From: Emiliania huxleyi CCMP1516
Lineage: Eukaryota > Haptophyta > Isochrysidales > Noelaerhabdaceae
Assembly (NCBI RefSeq): GCF_000372725.1
Contig: NW_005202303.1
Span: 126,418 to 190,417 of the forward strand
Length of the DNA: 64,000 bases
Direction of reading: 5' to 3'
The first letter of the stretch is position 1. Every line of letters starts with the position of its first letter. The notes under the pieces were generated by a model. That model worked only from the letters and a program-made list of their open reading frames with translations, ran no database searches and was not told the origin of the DNA. Position numbers and translations under genes: made by a program. Below, one piece after another: positions 53,627-63,139 of this stretch.

Positions 53627-54535
53627 ATGTCCGCCTCCGCCTCCAACTGGCCTCCCACGCTGTCCCCGACGAGCCTGGTCGAGTTCACGCACCTCGCTCA
53701 GCGCGACGCCTTCCCGCCAGCCGTCAGGCCTCCCGCGGCCGCCGCCGCTGCGGCCGCCGCGGCCACCAACGCTGCCGCCGCCGCCGCCGCCGCCGCGGGC
53801 TTCCCGCCGTCTCTTCGGGCGCCGTCTCTTCGGGCGCCGTCTCCGCCGCCCGCAAGCGCCGCCGCGCCGCCAACCGCGAGCGCATCCGCGCCGCCGCTGC
53901 CCGGCACGCGCACCCTCGCAGACGAGGTGGCGCTGCTGCTCCACCGCTCACATGCGACACGGCGGCGCGCCGCTGCGGCGGTGCAGGAGGACGTGGCGAG
54001 CGGCGACGCCGCCGCCCTCCCGCCGCGAGATGGGCTCACCTTTGACGCCGCGTGCGGCGGCGCGTGCGGCTGGACCTTGCGTGTGCTGGATTGCGAGGTT
54101 GACGTGGCCGAGGTTGGTCAGTGCGGCACTTGGGCGGCGTCCGTCTCGGTGGTGGCGCGGCTGACGTGGCGCGGCGGCTGCAGCGCACACGAAGAGACTG
54201 GCTCCGGCCACGCAGGCTGGCGACGAGACGGCGTCGTGCAGGGCGTTGAGGTCGAGGCTGTCGCGCCGCGGGGTGCGAGCGAGGTGGCGCCGACGGACGA
54301 GGCGCTGCTAAAGAGCGTTCCTGCGCAGGCGCGCGGGCTGGTCGAGGCGCAGGAGGGCGTCCCGCGTGAGGAGTCCCTCGCCGGCCTGCGCCGCGCCGTG
54401 CTGGCGGCGCGGCGCAAGGCCATCTGCTCGGCGTCTGGTCGTCTTGCCCGCAACTTTTACAGGAGCTTGCCGAGAGACGTGCGGGAAGGCATCGAGAGAG
54501 AGCTGAGTCGCCTGCCCGCGGGCGTACGGTGCTGA
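53627..54535 (+). CDS. Possible Rad52-like DNA-binding protein
   Basis: 302 residues from an ATG at 53627 (MSASASNWPPTLSPTSLVEF); the frame is open further upstream. After a Pro/Ala-rich region comes a globular part: RTLADEVALLLHRSHATRRR, then GWTLRVLDCEVDVAEVGQCG, TWAASVSVVARLTWRGG, AHEETGSGHAG, and a basic helix LRRAVLAARRKAICSASGRL. The order 'W..V....VD...G.W...V...VR.TL..G...E..G.G...' followed by an Ala/Arg-rich helix is the Rad52/Rad22 annealing-domain pattern. Rad52-like proteins anneal single strands in recombination repair. The match is by motif order only and the poly-Ala run is unusual. The antisense frame is a shadow. Confidence 0.4.
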   Translation: MSASASNWPPTLSPTSLVEFTHLAQRDAFPPAVRPPAAAAAAAAAATNAAAAAAAAAGFPPSLRAPSLRAPSPPPASAAAPPTASASAPPLPGTRTLADEVALLLHRSHATRRRAAAAVQEDVASGDAAALPPRDGLTFDAACGGACGWTLRVLDCEVDVAEVGQCGTWAASVSVVARLTWRGGCSAHEETGSGHAGWRRDGVVQGVEVEAVAPRGASEVAPTDEALLKSVPAQARGLVEAQEGVPREESLAGLRRAVLAARRKAICSASGRLARNFYRSLPRDVREGIERELSRLPAGVRC

Positions 54536-54767
54536 GATGCCGCGCTGAGAAGCGGCGAGATACGTGTCTGCGAATCACTCTCTGTCATGTGACAAACATG
54601 CACATGCACATGCACAACAACAACATGTACATGTGCCGTCCACGGCGTGTCGCTCGCGGGCGGTTCCGCAAATTTGGGAGCACTTGGAGTGCAGTCCAGA
54701 GCGGAGCGGTCCCTCCCGACTCACGGGGCGCTTCCCTGCGCGCAGGTGGCAGTCTCACTGCTGTCGT

Positions 54768-55031
54768 GCGGTGATCTCAGGCCCAGTGAGGTAGTGCATC
54801 TGACTATCCTGGATCCTGGATCCTGCTCAACAAGTTCCTCCTCTAGTCCTCTTGACCCTTGAGTCTTGTAGCTCGTGCTCGATCGGTCACCGACCGCCAT
54901 CACCGTCGAGGAGAAGGCTTGCCAGAAGGGGGACGACTCTGCTTCGGCAGTGTGCACCTCGATCCTGTACCGGGTTTGTTACGACCCCCCAATGAACACT
55001 CCAGTGAGGGTGGGCGAGACGATCGAGGGGT
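54768..55031 (+). mobile_element. SINE-like repeat, copy 3
   Basis: Begins CGGTGATCTCAGGCCCAGTG with AGGTAGTGCA (tRNA-like A-box head), then GATCCTGCTCAACAAGTTCC, GTGCACCTCGATCCTGTACC and CCAATGAACACTCCAGTGAG. Its 3' end is truncated relative to copy 2. Confidence 0.75.
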
Positions 55032-55084
55032 GCGGGTGGCAAACCCCGCAAAGTGACCCGTTTTTACCCACCCACGCCCGTGCG

Positions 55085-55556
55085 CGCGTATCTTAGCTAA
55101 GGTACGCGGCCACACGCGCTGGCGCGCACGGCAACCGGGACTTACACGCGCGACAGGGGACTGCGTATCCTCGCCTGCCTCGGGGGAGAATAGCCGCCCT
55201 CACCCGCTGGCCGCGCATCGAGCTCGGCGCGGGGCTGATACGTGTCATTCTGTGCCGGCGCGTATCTTAGCCAAGATACGCGGCCACACGTGCAGACGCG
55301 TATAGCGGTACTCGCGCCCACACGTGCAGCCGCCTACGTGCAGCCGCCTATCTTGGCCAACATAGGCGGGCGTGAGCGCGTGAAACGGCCCGTCGGCGAA
55401 GGCGACTCGCGCTGGCACGTGCACAGAGGGATGTTCACATACGCGGCTACACGTGTGGGCGCCTATCTAGGGGAACATCGCGCCCCATGCGTGGGCGTGT
55501 ATGTCACGCGGTACGCGGCTGCGAGTGCAGCCGCCTATGTTGGCCAAGATAGGCGG
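55085..55556. repeat. Array of five ~25-bp palindromes alternating with CACGTG words
   Basis: Palindromes: 55085-55109 (CGTATCTTAGCTAAGGTACG), 55259-55282 (CGTATCTTAGCCAAGATACG), 55344-55369 (CCTATCTTGGCCAACATAGG), 55459-55484 (decayed) and 55530-55556 (CCTATGTTGGCCAAGATAGG). Between them CACACGTGCAG or similar CACGTG words recur at least five times. This could be a set of binding sites for a dimeric factor or a short minisatellite. Confidence 0.7.
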
Positions 55557-55974
55557 CTGCACGTGTGAGCCCCGACGCTCGGTCGTCCTCAACACCTTGC
55601 TGGTGAGCCTCATGCTACAGCCGGCGCAGGCACACGTCGTCTCTAACGCGACGCTTGTCAAGGTCGACGGCTCGAGCAATGCTCTGGCTGTTTTCCGCAA
55701 GTTGCCCAAGTCAGGCAGCGCCGCCGAAGGCCACGTCTCGCAAGAGGAGGTCCTCCAGTTAGCAGACGGTCTTCCGGCCGCGGGCGCGGTCTCGCTCTCG
55801 GGAGAGGAGCGCGTCAAGACGTTCGCCCGAGCTCTCGAGGCCAAAGTCTCCGGCGGCGAAGGCTCTGGCTGGGAAGGCGCTGGCTGGTTGGCCGCTGTTG
55901 GGGACAAGGCGACCTACTCCGTAACAATAATAAATTATAATCGGGTGGCTCGACGAATCCGGCGCGCCTGCTAG
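55537..55974 (+). CDS. Small secreted or lumenal protein, unknown
   Basis: 145 residues if started at the ATG that lies inside the last palindrome (55537). This start gives a signal peptide with basic N-region, hydrophobic core VVLNTLLVSLML and a cleavage site after QPAQA. A later ATG at 55612 would remove most of it. The mature part reads HVVSNATLVKVDGSSNALAV, FRKLPKSGSAAEGHVSQEEV, LSGEERVKTFARALEAKVSG, with an EVLQLADGL helix. No family recognised. It is immediately downstream of the palindrome array and upstream of PrimPol on the same strand. Confidence 0.5.
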   Translation: MLAKIGGCTCEPRRSVVLNTLLVSLMLQPAQAHVVSNATLVKVDGSSNALAVFRKLPKSGSAAEGHVSQEEVLQLADGLPAAGAVSLSGEERVKTFARALEAKVSGGEGSGWEGAGWLAAVGDKATYSVTIINYNRVARRIRRAC

Positions 55975-56090
55975 TGTGCGCGCGCCTCTCTTCACACAGC
56001 CGTCACACAGAGCACCTTGTTAATGTTATCGCGGACCTGGTGGAGGACGCCACACGAATAGCCGCTCGCGCAGCCGGAGTCCAGCTAGGA

Positions 56091-57623
56091 ATGTCAACTC
56101 GCCGCCTCGCCGAGATTCCACCCTGCCGCTTCTACGGCGGTGCCGACTCGGCGAAGAAGCCGCGAGCCTGGAGAACCGCAGAGGAGGACGGCTGGTCGCT
56201 CCACGCACAGCAGCAGACCGCGCTGCGCGAGGCATCCGAAAGTGGCGAGGTGCCATGGGCGGTCGAGATTGGCGCGAATGGGCGGCGAAAATTCATCGTC
56301 GCCTCGCGCGAGAGCTTCTGGAGGCGGTACCGGCGGCTGCGCCCGCAGTTCCGCCACCACTACGAGGTGGTTGCGGAGGGGCAGCCGTGTCACCTGTACC
56401 TCGACCTCGAGTTCTACGTGCGCGCCAACCCGGACCGGTGCGGCGAGGCCATGACTTTGACGGTGCGCCGCGAGGTGTGCGCCGCGTTGCACCGGGAGTA
56501 CGGCGTGCTCCCTCCCGATGACGCGATTGTTGAGCTCGACTCATCGACGGCGGCCAAGTTCTCGCGCCATCTCGTCGTCCGGCTTCCGGGCGCCGCGTTC
56601 GCTGACAACGGCCACTGCGGCCGCTTCGTGCGCGCGTGGGTCGACGAGCTCGCTGCGCGCCGGGCGGCTGAGCCAGCGCTGAACGCGCTGTGGGTTCGAC
56701 CTGCATCGGCTGGGGGCTCCACGCCGCTGCCTGCGGAAGCGCGCTCAACGCCGCTGCCTGTGGCGCCCTCACCGCCGGCGGGCTCCACGCCGCAGCGGAG
56801 GGCGCCGCTGCCTGCGGAAGCGCCTGCAGCGGTGCAGCCCTCCTCGCCACCCTCGCCGAGCGACGCGGAGAGCGATGCCAGCCGTGCGGACGACTCGCCG
56901 ATTAGCAGGTCGCGCAAGCGCATGAGGAGGGCGGAGGCCCGAGCCAGCGACTGCCGGCATGGCGAACCGGCGAGAGTCGGGTGCGCGGCAGCGTGCGCTG
57001 CAGCGGCGGAACTTCCGGGTGGGTGGGCGGAGGGGGGGTGGCGAGGCGCTGCCACGCCGCCAGCCCCTCTCGCGTCGCTGCACGCGCCGTGCGGTGTGGG
57101 CGTGGCCGCTGCCTCTTTCGAGACGACCTTCGTCGACCTCGGCGTATACACGCGCAACCGCTGCTTTCGGCTGTACAAGTCGTCCAAGCTCGCCGGGCAG
57201 GCCGAGCTGCGCCCGGCGCGGCTCTCTGCCGCAGAGCAGGCGACACTTCCTGGACACTTCTTAGACACTTCCTGGACACTGGAAGGCTCTCTGCCGCAGA
57301 GCAGGCCTTCCTGCCGCACGCCGCTCTTGCTCTAGTTGCTGTGGACCCTTGAGAGTCAGCAGTATCTCCTCCTTGGGGGCCTCGATTCCCTTGCCACCAC
57401 CAACTTCCGAATCTTCACAGAGTAGTCGATCTCTCCCCGTCTGTCACCATCACGATCATCACCTTCTCCTGCTCAGGCCTTCCTGCCGCACGCCGCAGAG
57501 GAGGACCTCTTCTTCTCCTCCCTCGTCACTCTCGTCCCTCCCGGCGCGACGTTGCTCTCACACGGCCAGCCGCCGGCGGAGGCAGCGGGCGGCGGAGGCG
57601 GCAGCGCCACCGCCGGCTCTTGC

Positions 57624-57669
<46 letters not shown>

Positions 57670-58423
57670 GTGGCGTCGAGGGCGGCGGCGGCAGCGGTGG
57701 CGGCGGCGGGGAGTCGACGCGTGGCCCCGCGCAAGCGGGAGCTTGCCCCATGCCCGGACTCTCCGCCTTCATGCTCTCCGCTTGGGCGGCCAAGAGCGGG
57801 ATGCCCGCTGCTGCACGCAAGTGGTCGCTCGAGCCCGCGGCGAGCCGGTTCACCCTCACGCTCGCGCCGAGCAACCGCTGGTGCCCGCCCCCCCCCACAC
57901 ACACACATCACACCGCTCACCCACGCGCACTGGGATCTGTACTTCAGCTGCCGTGGGGCTCCTGTCTTTTAGACGTGCAGTCGCGAGGGCTGCCGGGCCC
58001 TTGCGCCACCACCGTTGTGTGCGTGGAGAAGCTTACCTGGCCTTCCCTATCAGCCACGAGAGGAGAGCGTGGCTGAGGGCTGCATAGACTCGATCGCAAG
58101 ATCCTAGGTGCGCGCACGTCGGACGGCAGCACCGCTCGAACGGGACGCTCCTCGTGGCCAGCCTTGCGCGCGGCACTTTCCAGCAGCGGTGCTTCGACGC
58201 CGACTGCCGCGAGCAAGGGTTCCGCGGCTCCGACGAGCTCCCCATCCCACTTGGGGTGCTGCAGGCGGCGAGCACCGCGTTGGTCACCCCATCAACGGCC
58301 ACCCCAGAGCTAGATCTGGCTAATGATTGGGACGAGGGGGAGGGGTGGAGCTTGCAGGCGCTCGCGCAGCTCGACGCGGCCGAGGAAAAGGCGCGCCGCC
58401 AGCTGGAGGGTCGTGTCGCGTGA
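56091..58423 (+). CDS. PRIMPOL: PrimPol, primase-polymerase (DNA damage tolerance)
   Basis: Three exons (56091-57239, 57477-57880, 58108-58423) join in frame to 622 residues; human PRIMPOL has 560. Catalytic motif I is LYLDLEFY (Asp105, Glu107), motif II FSRHL (Ser158, His160), and motif III FVDLGVYTRNRCFRLYKSSK (Asp349). The zinc site has Cys519, His526, Cys546 and Cys551; these 7-20-5 steps equal those of the human zinc finger. The tail carries an acidic patch (DLANDWDEGEGWSLQALAQL) in the place of the human RPA-binding motif. An Ala/Gly-rich insertion (VAAAAAAAAAAAAAGGG) follows the second exon's start. PrimPol re-primes DNA synthesis beyond lesions in nucleus and mitochondria. Intron 1 starts with GC (CAG|GCGACA), intron 2 with GT. 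The AlaAla-to-exon junction of intron 1 is less secured by homology. Confidence 0.93.
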
Positions 58424-59877
58424 AGAGGATGTGAGATAGGCGTGGGTGTGTGTTGAGGCGATATGATGGATGGATTAGTTGTTTGAGGTGGGAAAAATGT
58501 CAAAAGAACTACTCAACACCGTTCTCTGGTGTACGGCTTTATGGAAGGGGACGGGAACGTCAAGGTCTAGGTCAACGTAGCCTACAACGAGCGATGATAT
58601 GTAGTAGGGCGGAGTAGAAGAAAGCAAAGAGGAGCCCTGCGCACGCACGACTCCGCAGGAGAAGCCTGCCCAGACAAAACACAAGGGAGAGGTGGGTGGG
58701 TCACAGAAAACTGCGGCCGCCAGCGACTGAGCCAGTCTCGTCGGAGATAGCCGCGCCGCTGCGGCTATGTAGGTTATCCTTCAACGTGAGGAGAGGTGGA
58801 CAGCAAGCATAACAACGTGCGATCCATCCAAATCGCCGTAACGCCGAAAGCATGCGTCGCCGTCGGCTCGCAGCTTCGGGCTGCTTGCTCAACCCCATCG
58901 TCCGAGTCGTGCGCAATCTCGCGTGAGGGCCTTTATGAGACAACCTGGGAGTCTCCACTCCGGCAGCCGGCGCGATGGGCCTGTTTGAGCGCCGACGCCG
59001 GGGTCGTGTGGCGATGTGCCTCGGGAGCTCCAGACGCAGCTCTCGGGGCACGCCAACCCAGGAGATTTAAGCTTCTTCGGGCCAGTTGGGGGGGGCAAAC
59101 CCTGCCCGGCCCCTAGGACCCCAGGTAAGGCCCAGGTGTGGCCTAGGGCATCAGAAGGGACCAAGAGGAGTCCAGTCTGAGCCATAGAGCCCATGTCTTT
59201 GCCCCCGAAGGTCGCGTTCAAATGCCCGGAACGGACGTTACAGTGGTGTCCGGCCGGCGCGATCACCGAGCTGTGACGCTCAGGGAAGCCCGATGAGGTA
59301 CTGGTTTCTTTGCCCAGGGCTGGCCTACGGCCCGTGCTGGATCAGCTGAGCAAGGTTTGGGGAGAATCTCCCATTCACATCTTCAGATATTTTGACGGAT
59401 GACCAAAATCACCCCGTTTTTGCCCATTTTCGGGTAATACCCGCACTTTTGCATGGTTTCGCCCCCGGGACCACACCGACAGCCGCTACAACTACTGAAA
59501 ACCCCGCATACCACTTTCGCATACCACTATACCATACCACTCCAAAACTAATCAAAATATCGCCAAATACCAGTCTCATACCGGTAAAGTTTGAGCACTG
59601 GTTGACGCGCTCATTTCTCGCCATCCATATCGCACGGGACCTGGGGGCTGGGCGAGTGTTGGGTTTGGACGACATTGGAGTGGTAAGAAAAGGAAAAATT
59701 ATTTGCCTGCCTTAGAATTAAAGCAGAGTTTGCTCGTAAAACGGAAAATTCTTTCTCCCATTGAGCATTTCAGAGTTTGCTAGCGCCGGCTTCGAACGTT
59801 TTCCGGGGTGTGGTACGGTAGTCTCACGGCTTAAGCGTTAAGGGGGTGGGGGGGGTACGGTCTCCGGCTGACCGCCC
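58424..59877. other. No gene seen; holds a dispersed repeat copy
   Basis: 58610-58735 is an inverted copy of the array-less arm plus segment D end (compare 31140-31278). The remainder has weak frames only. Around 59390-59600 the sequence is AT-richer with CATACCACT words. Confidence 0.5.
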
Positions 59878-60133
59878 CTGTCACCTCTCCGCGGTGAAAA
59901 AGAAAGAAAGAAAGAAAACGGACAACCCAAGGGAGGGATGGGAGGACGGCACGCCGCCACCACACAGGGATTTTAAGGAGAGGGGTGTGGTGCGCTAGCC
60001 GTTGCCCACCCTTGGGCGTCCGCCTCTTCCTATCTCTCTTCGCAGTCTCTCGTAGATCTCCGCGGTGAAAGAAAGAAAGAAAGAAAACAGACAACCCAAG
60101 GGAGGGATGGGAGGACGGCACTCTCCGCGGTGA
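59878..60133. mobile_element. Minus-strand retroposon tails with TCTCCGCGGTGA duplications
   Basis: TCTCCGCGGTGA flanks a 53-bp insert at 60057-60133: duplication at 60057-60068 and again at 60122-60133. The insert on the minus strand ends in a TTTC repeat tail and matches the 3' part of the 89-bp family (CCATCCCTC, GGGTTGTC). A near-identical stretch lies at 59883-59951, also preceded by TCTCCGCGGTGA, so the interval has been duplicated after insertion or hit twice. Confidence 0.65.
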
Positions 60134-60180
60134 ATACGTTTCTCAACAGCGATGCTTTCTTTATCGCTTTCACCGGCAGC

Positions 60181-60412
60181 ATGGGCGTGGAGGAGAACAT
60201 GCACAAATCGCTCGACGAGCTGATCGAGGAGGACAGGCCCCCTCCGAGAAAGGCGGCCTCGGCGGGCGGGGCGGGCTGGGGCGGCGGCGGCGGTGTCGTC
60301 TGCTACACATGCGGCCAGCCGGGTCACAAGTCAACCGTCTGCCCCAATGGCGGCAGCGGGCGCGGCGGCGGGCGCGGCGGGCGCGGCGGCGGGCGCGGTG
60401 GTGGCGGTGGGC

Positions 60413-60452
<40 letters not shown>

Positions 60453-61254
60453 CGGCAGGGCGGGTGTGGTCTGCCACACGTGCGGCGGAATGGGTCACAC
60501 CTCAAACGTCTGCCCCTCCAACATGGGGGCATGGAAAGGTCCTATCGTCTGCCATTACTGCGGCGAGCCGGGGCACACGAGGCCCAACTGCCCAAACAAG
60601 CCCGGCGTCAAGGTGAAGGACGCGCGCGCCGTGCGGACGACGCTCGAGGCGTGCGCCGCCACCCTGCCACTCCGCCCCGCCGCTGCGCCAAGTCACCCGC
60701 GCTTCTCGCCTCCCGCGCAGATGCGGAAGAAGAGGACCACCCGGCAGGAGGCGGAGGACACCATCGTGGTGCGGGCCGCCCCGCCAGAGGGCGTCGCCGC
60801 GCGAGGGGCCGCCTCCATGCCCCCCCCCCTCCCTTTCAGCGGCGCCGCCCGCCCCTTTCAGGCGCTGGACGGCGTGGACGTGATGCGTGTCTCGGGCGCG
60901 GACCTGAGCCTGGACTCGAACGGCGACGGCTCGGAGATCGTGCTCGCGTGCATGAACGAGGGGCTCGCGCCGTACGGCTTCTCGATCGCCGTCAACGAGC
61001 GGGACGGCTCGTGGCAGGCTCCGAGAGACGCCTCCGCGAACTTCCTCCTCCCAAGACGGGCACTTCCGCGAACCCTCTCCTCCCCTCGGCCGCAGGTGTC
61101 GGACCACAAGGTGACGCTCATCCGCTTCTACGACGGGATGGTCATCAAGGGCGGCGCGCTGCAGGAGCCGCTCTCCCCCGCCGGCAAGGGCGGCAAGGGC
61201 GGCAAGGGAGGAGGCAGGGGCTTTGCGGCCGGCTTCAGGTACGCGCCGTACTGA
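60181..61254 (+). CDS. CCHC zinc-knuckle RGG protein with UAP56-binding-like motif
   Basis: About 357 residues from the ATG at 60181. The N-terminus HKSLDELIEEDR closely resembles the UAP56-binding motif of mRNA-export adaptors (M-S-L-D-D-I-I). Three CCHC knuckles follow: CYTCGQPGHKSTVC, CHTCGGMGHTSNVC and CHYCGEPGHTRPNC. Between the first two lies a long Gly/Arg run like an RGG box. The second half is globular (FQALDGVDVMRVSGADLSLD, YGFSIAVNERDGSWQ) and ends with HKVTLIRFYDGMVIKGGALQ, vaguely SEP-domain-like, then a GKGG tail. A 108-nt intron (60613-60720) is likely, but read-through stays open. RNA binding in export or processing is inferred. Confidence 0.75.
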
Positions 61255-61680
61255 GAGCGGAAGACGCGCCGGCCGGTCCTGCCGCCCGATAGCAGGCCGC
61301 GACCTGCCGGTTAGGGCGCATGGATTGCGCGCAGCGGCGCACACTCGACACTGCGCGTGTGGCAGCCCTGACCGTGACCCTGTCAGGCTGTGTGCAAGTG
61401 AGTGTGGGGCGTCCCCGCCGCGCGCTCGTCGCCACGGCCCCCGGTTTACCGCGTTGAGTTTAATTAGCATGTTCATCACGTCCGCTCCAGCGCGCAGGTT
61501 TCAAGTGTCAAGATCCCGCACGAAAACTCTCGTAACCTTAGACCTCTGCTTATAAACTGCTGTGGCGTGGGACGACAGCGCGCGTGGTCGGGTACTGCGG
61601 CATACTCTCCTTACTCGATGTGTGGCATGTGCCCCTGGATTCCTCTCGGTCTATCTCGGCGAACGGCCGCCGTCAGTGAG
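61255..61680. other. Region between convergent genes, no gene seen
   Basis: Short frames only; presumably 3' flanks of the zinc-knuckle gene and of the minus-strand SAP-like gene. Confidence 0.4.
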
Positions 61681-62265
61681 TCAGACACGCACAGAGACCG
61701 CAGTGTTTGGCGGGTGCACAAGCCTATTGCGGCTCTGAGATCTCTGGGCCCTCTGGCTGTTCGCGCTGCCGTCGGTGCACGGCCCGAGTGGTGGTGCAGC
61801 CGATTCCATGACCCGCTCCTGTAGGCGGCTCTTGTCTCTGCTCTTGAACCTGTCGCCGCGCGCGGCGATGGCTGCCCGCAACGCGCTCATGCTGAGCGCC
61901 AACACCTCTTCCCTCGAGAGCGTGCCCAGAGGGGCTGGCTCAGCCTCGCCAGAGAGTGAGAGCGCCTCGACAGCGAATACCAGAGGCTCGTCCTCCTCGT
62001 CTGCATCGCCATCGGAGAGGGCGCGGGCCCTCGAATGGAGCGCTCCGCGCGAGGGCGGCGGCGAGTGGGTCCCGGGCGCCCAACGTATCGACGTCGGCGT
62101 CCGGGGTCCCGCGGCAGGAGGAGAGTTGCAGCAGCTCGAGCCGAAAAGCTGAGGAGTCGACCGCCGCGCCCGGGCCGGCGAGTTTATGGCAGTGCCGACG
62201 CTGGCGGAATCGACGAGGTACCGCGGCGAGCACTGCCACCCAGGCTTGAGGCAGCTTCGACTCAT
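61681..62265 (-). CDS. Possible SAP-domain protein or fragment
   Basis: Minus frame of 194 residues from MSRSCLKPGWQCSPRYLVDS (62265); the frame is open upstream. Its middle is acidic (LSDGDADEEDEPLVFAVEAL), and then follows LGTLSREEVLALSMSALRAA, IAARGDRFKSRDKSRLQERV, which has the helix-extended loop-helix pattern of a SAP domain (a short DNA-binding motif). The C-terminus is Ser/Arg-rich. Whether the frame is complete is uncertain. Confidence 0.4.
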   Translation of the reverse strand: MSRSCLKPGWQCSPRYLVDSASVGTAINSPARARRSTPQLFGSSCCNSPPAAGPRTPTSIRWAPGTHSPPPSRGALHSRARALSDGDADEEDEPLVFAVEALSLSGEAEPAPLGTLSREEVLALSMSALRAAIAARGDRFKSRDKSRLQERVMESAAPPLGPCTDGSANSQRAQRSQSRNRLVHPPNTAVSVRV

Positions 62266-62367
62266 CGGCCACCGGCCAGTTAGCGTTTGAGTGCGTACTG
62301 TGTGCACATTCAGAGCCGTTCTTTCGTAAGACCCAACGAGAGCTTTCAAATTCGTGGCGCTGTTCAC

Positions 62368-63064
62368 GCTTCACAGGTTGTGTAAGCGGAGCAGCTGGGT
62401 CAGATACAGCTAATCCTTTGTGTTCACACCTGCAATTGCAGGTGTGAACCGTTTTCAGCCTTTGCCGTCGGTTGCCAATAGCGCGCTAGCCACAAGTAGT
62501 ACGGAGGCCGACACTGAAACTAGTGTTTTCGCCATCGTGAGTTGCGATGCTCCAATGAGAGTATTTCCCCTGAGAATGTGTTCAGACCTTTGCGCGGGGT
62601 GTGTGAGAGAGATTTTTATTTAGCAATGCGGGGTGTGTGAACATGCGTGTCGCGCACTCATTCAAACGAGTTGTTTGGTATTGCTAAAAATCTCTCTCAT
62701 TCATGACCGGTCTCAATGCCCCACCCCCCTGCGCGCGGGCCTTCTAAGCCCGCGGGTAGTCCCCCCCCATCCCCAGGGCCTCCAGGGCTCGCACCTCAAC
62801 CTCTCACAGGCCAGCGCACAGCGCCATAGGAGGTATTTTCTTCTCAATAACAAGGCTGTGAACAGCCATTCCGCGCGGTTGAGGGGTTCGGAAGGGGTCT
62901 GTCAACCACTTGGTTGAGGGTTGAGGCCTCTGTCAACCACGTGGTTGACAGTTGAGGCAATCGGCCTCAACCACCGCTAGGAGTAGACACTGTATTCGCC
63001 ACGCCTTCCTGGGCAGGAATTCTTTGTTCACCCCGCCCGCCGCGCGGTGCAGGCCGCGAACTCG
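62368..63064. other. Intergenic with two perfect palindromes
   Basis: 62422-62449 is a 28-bp perfect palindrome (half-site GTTCACACCTGCAA). 62931-62950 is TGTCAACCACGTGGTTGACA, a perfect 20-bp palindrome centred on CACGTG, preceded by an imperfect relative at 62901-62918. No gene seen. Confidence 0.6.
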
Positions 63065-63130
63065 CCGTACTGAGCCTAGCGCAGCGCGAACACGCCGTCT
63101 GAGCCTAGCGCAGCGCGAACTCGCTCCTGT
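63065..63130 (+). repeat. GAGCCTAGCGCAG repeat, second locus
   Basis: Two tandem copies of GAGCCTAGCGCAGCGCGAAC with CGCC or TCGC filler, equal to the minus-strand family at 1608-1700. It lies directly upstream of the ArfGAP start. Confidence 0.7.
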
Positions 63131-63139
63131 CGGCTGTTC

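Noticed and set aside
53576-54578. Minus frames opposite the Rad52-like gene
   Set aside because: Arg/Ala-rich with no fold pattern; plus-strand frame has mixed, protein-like composition.
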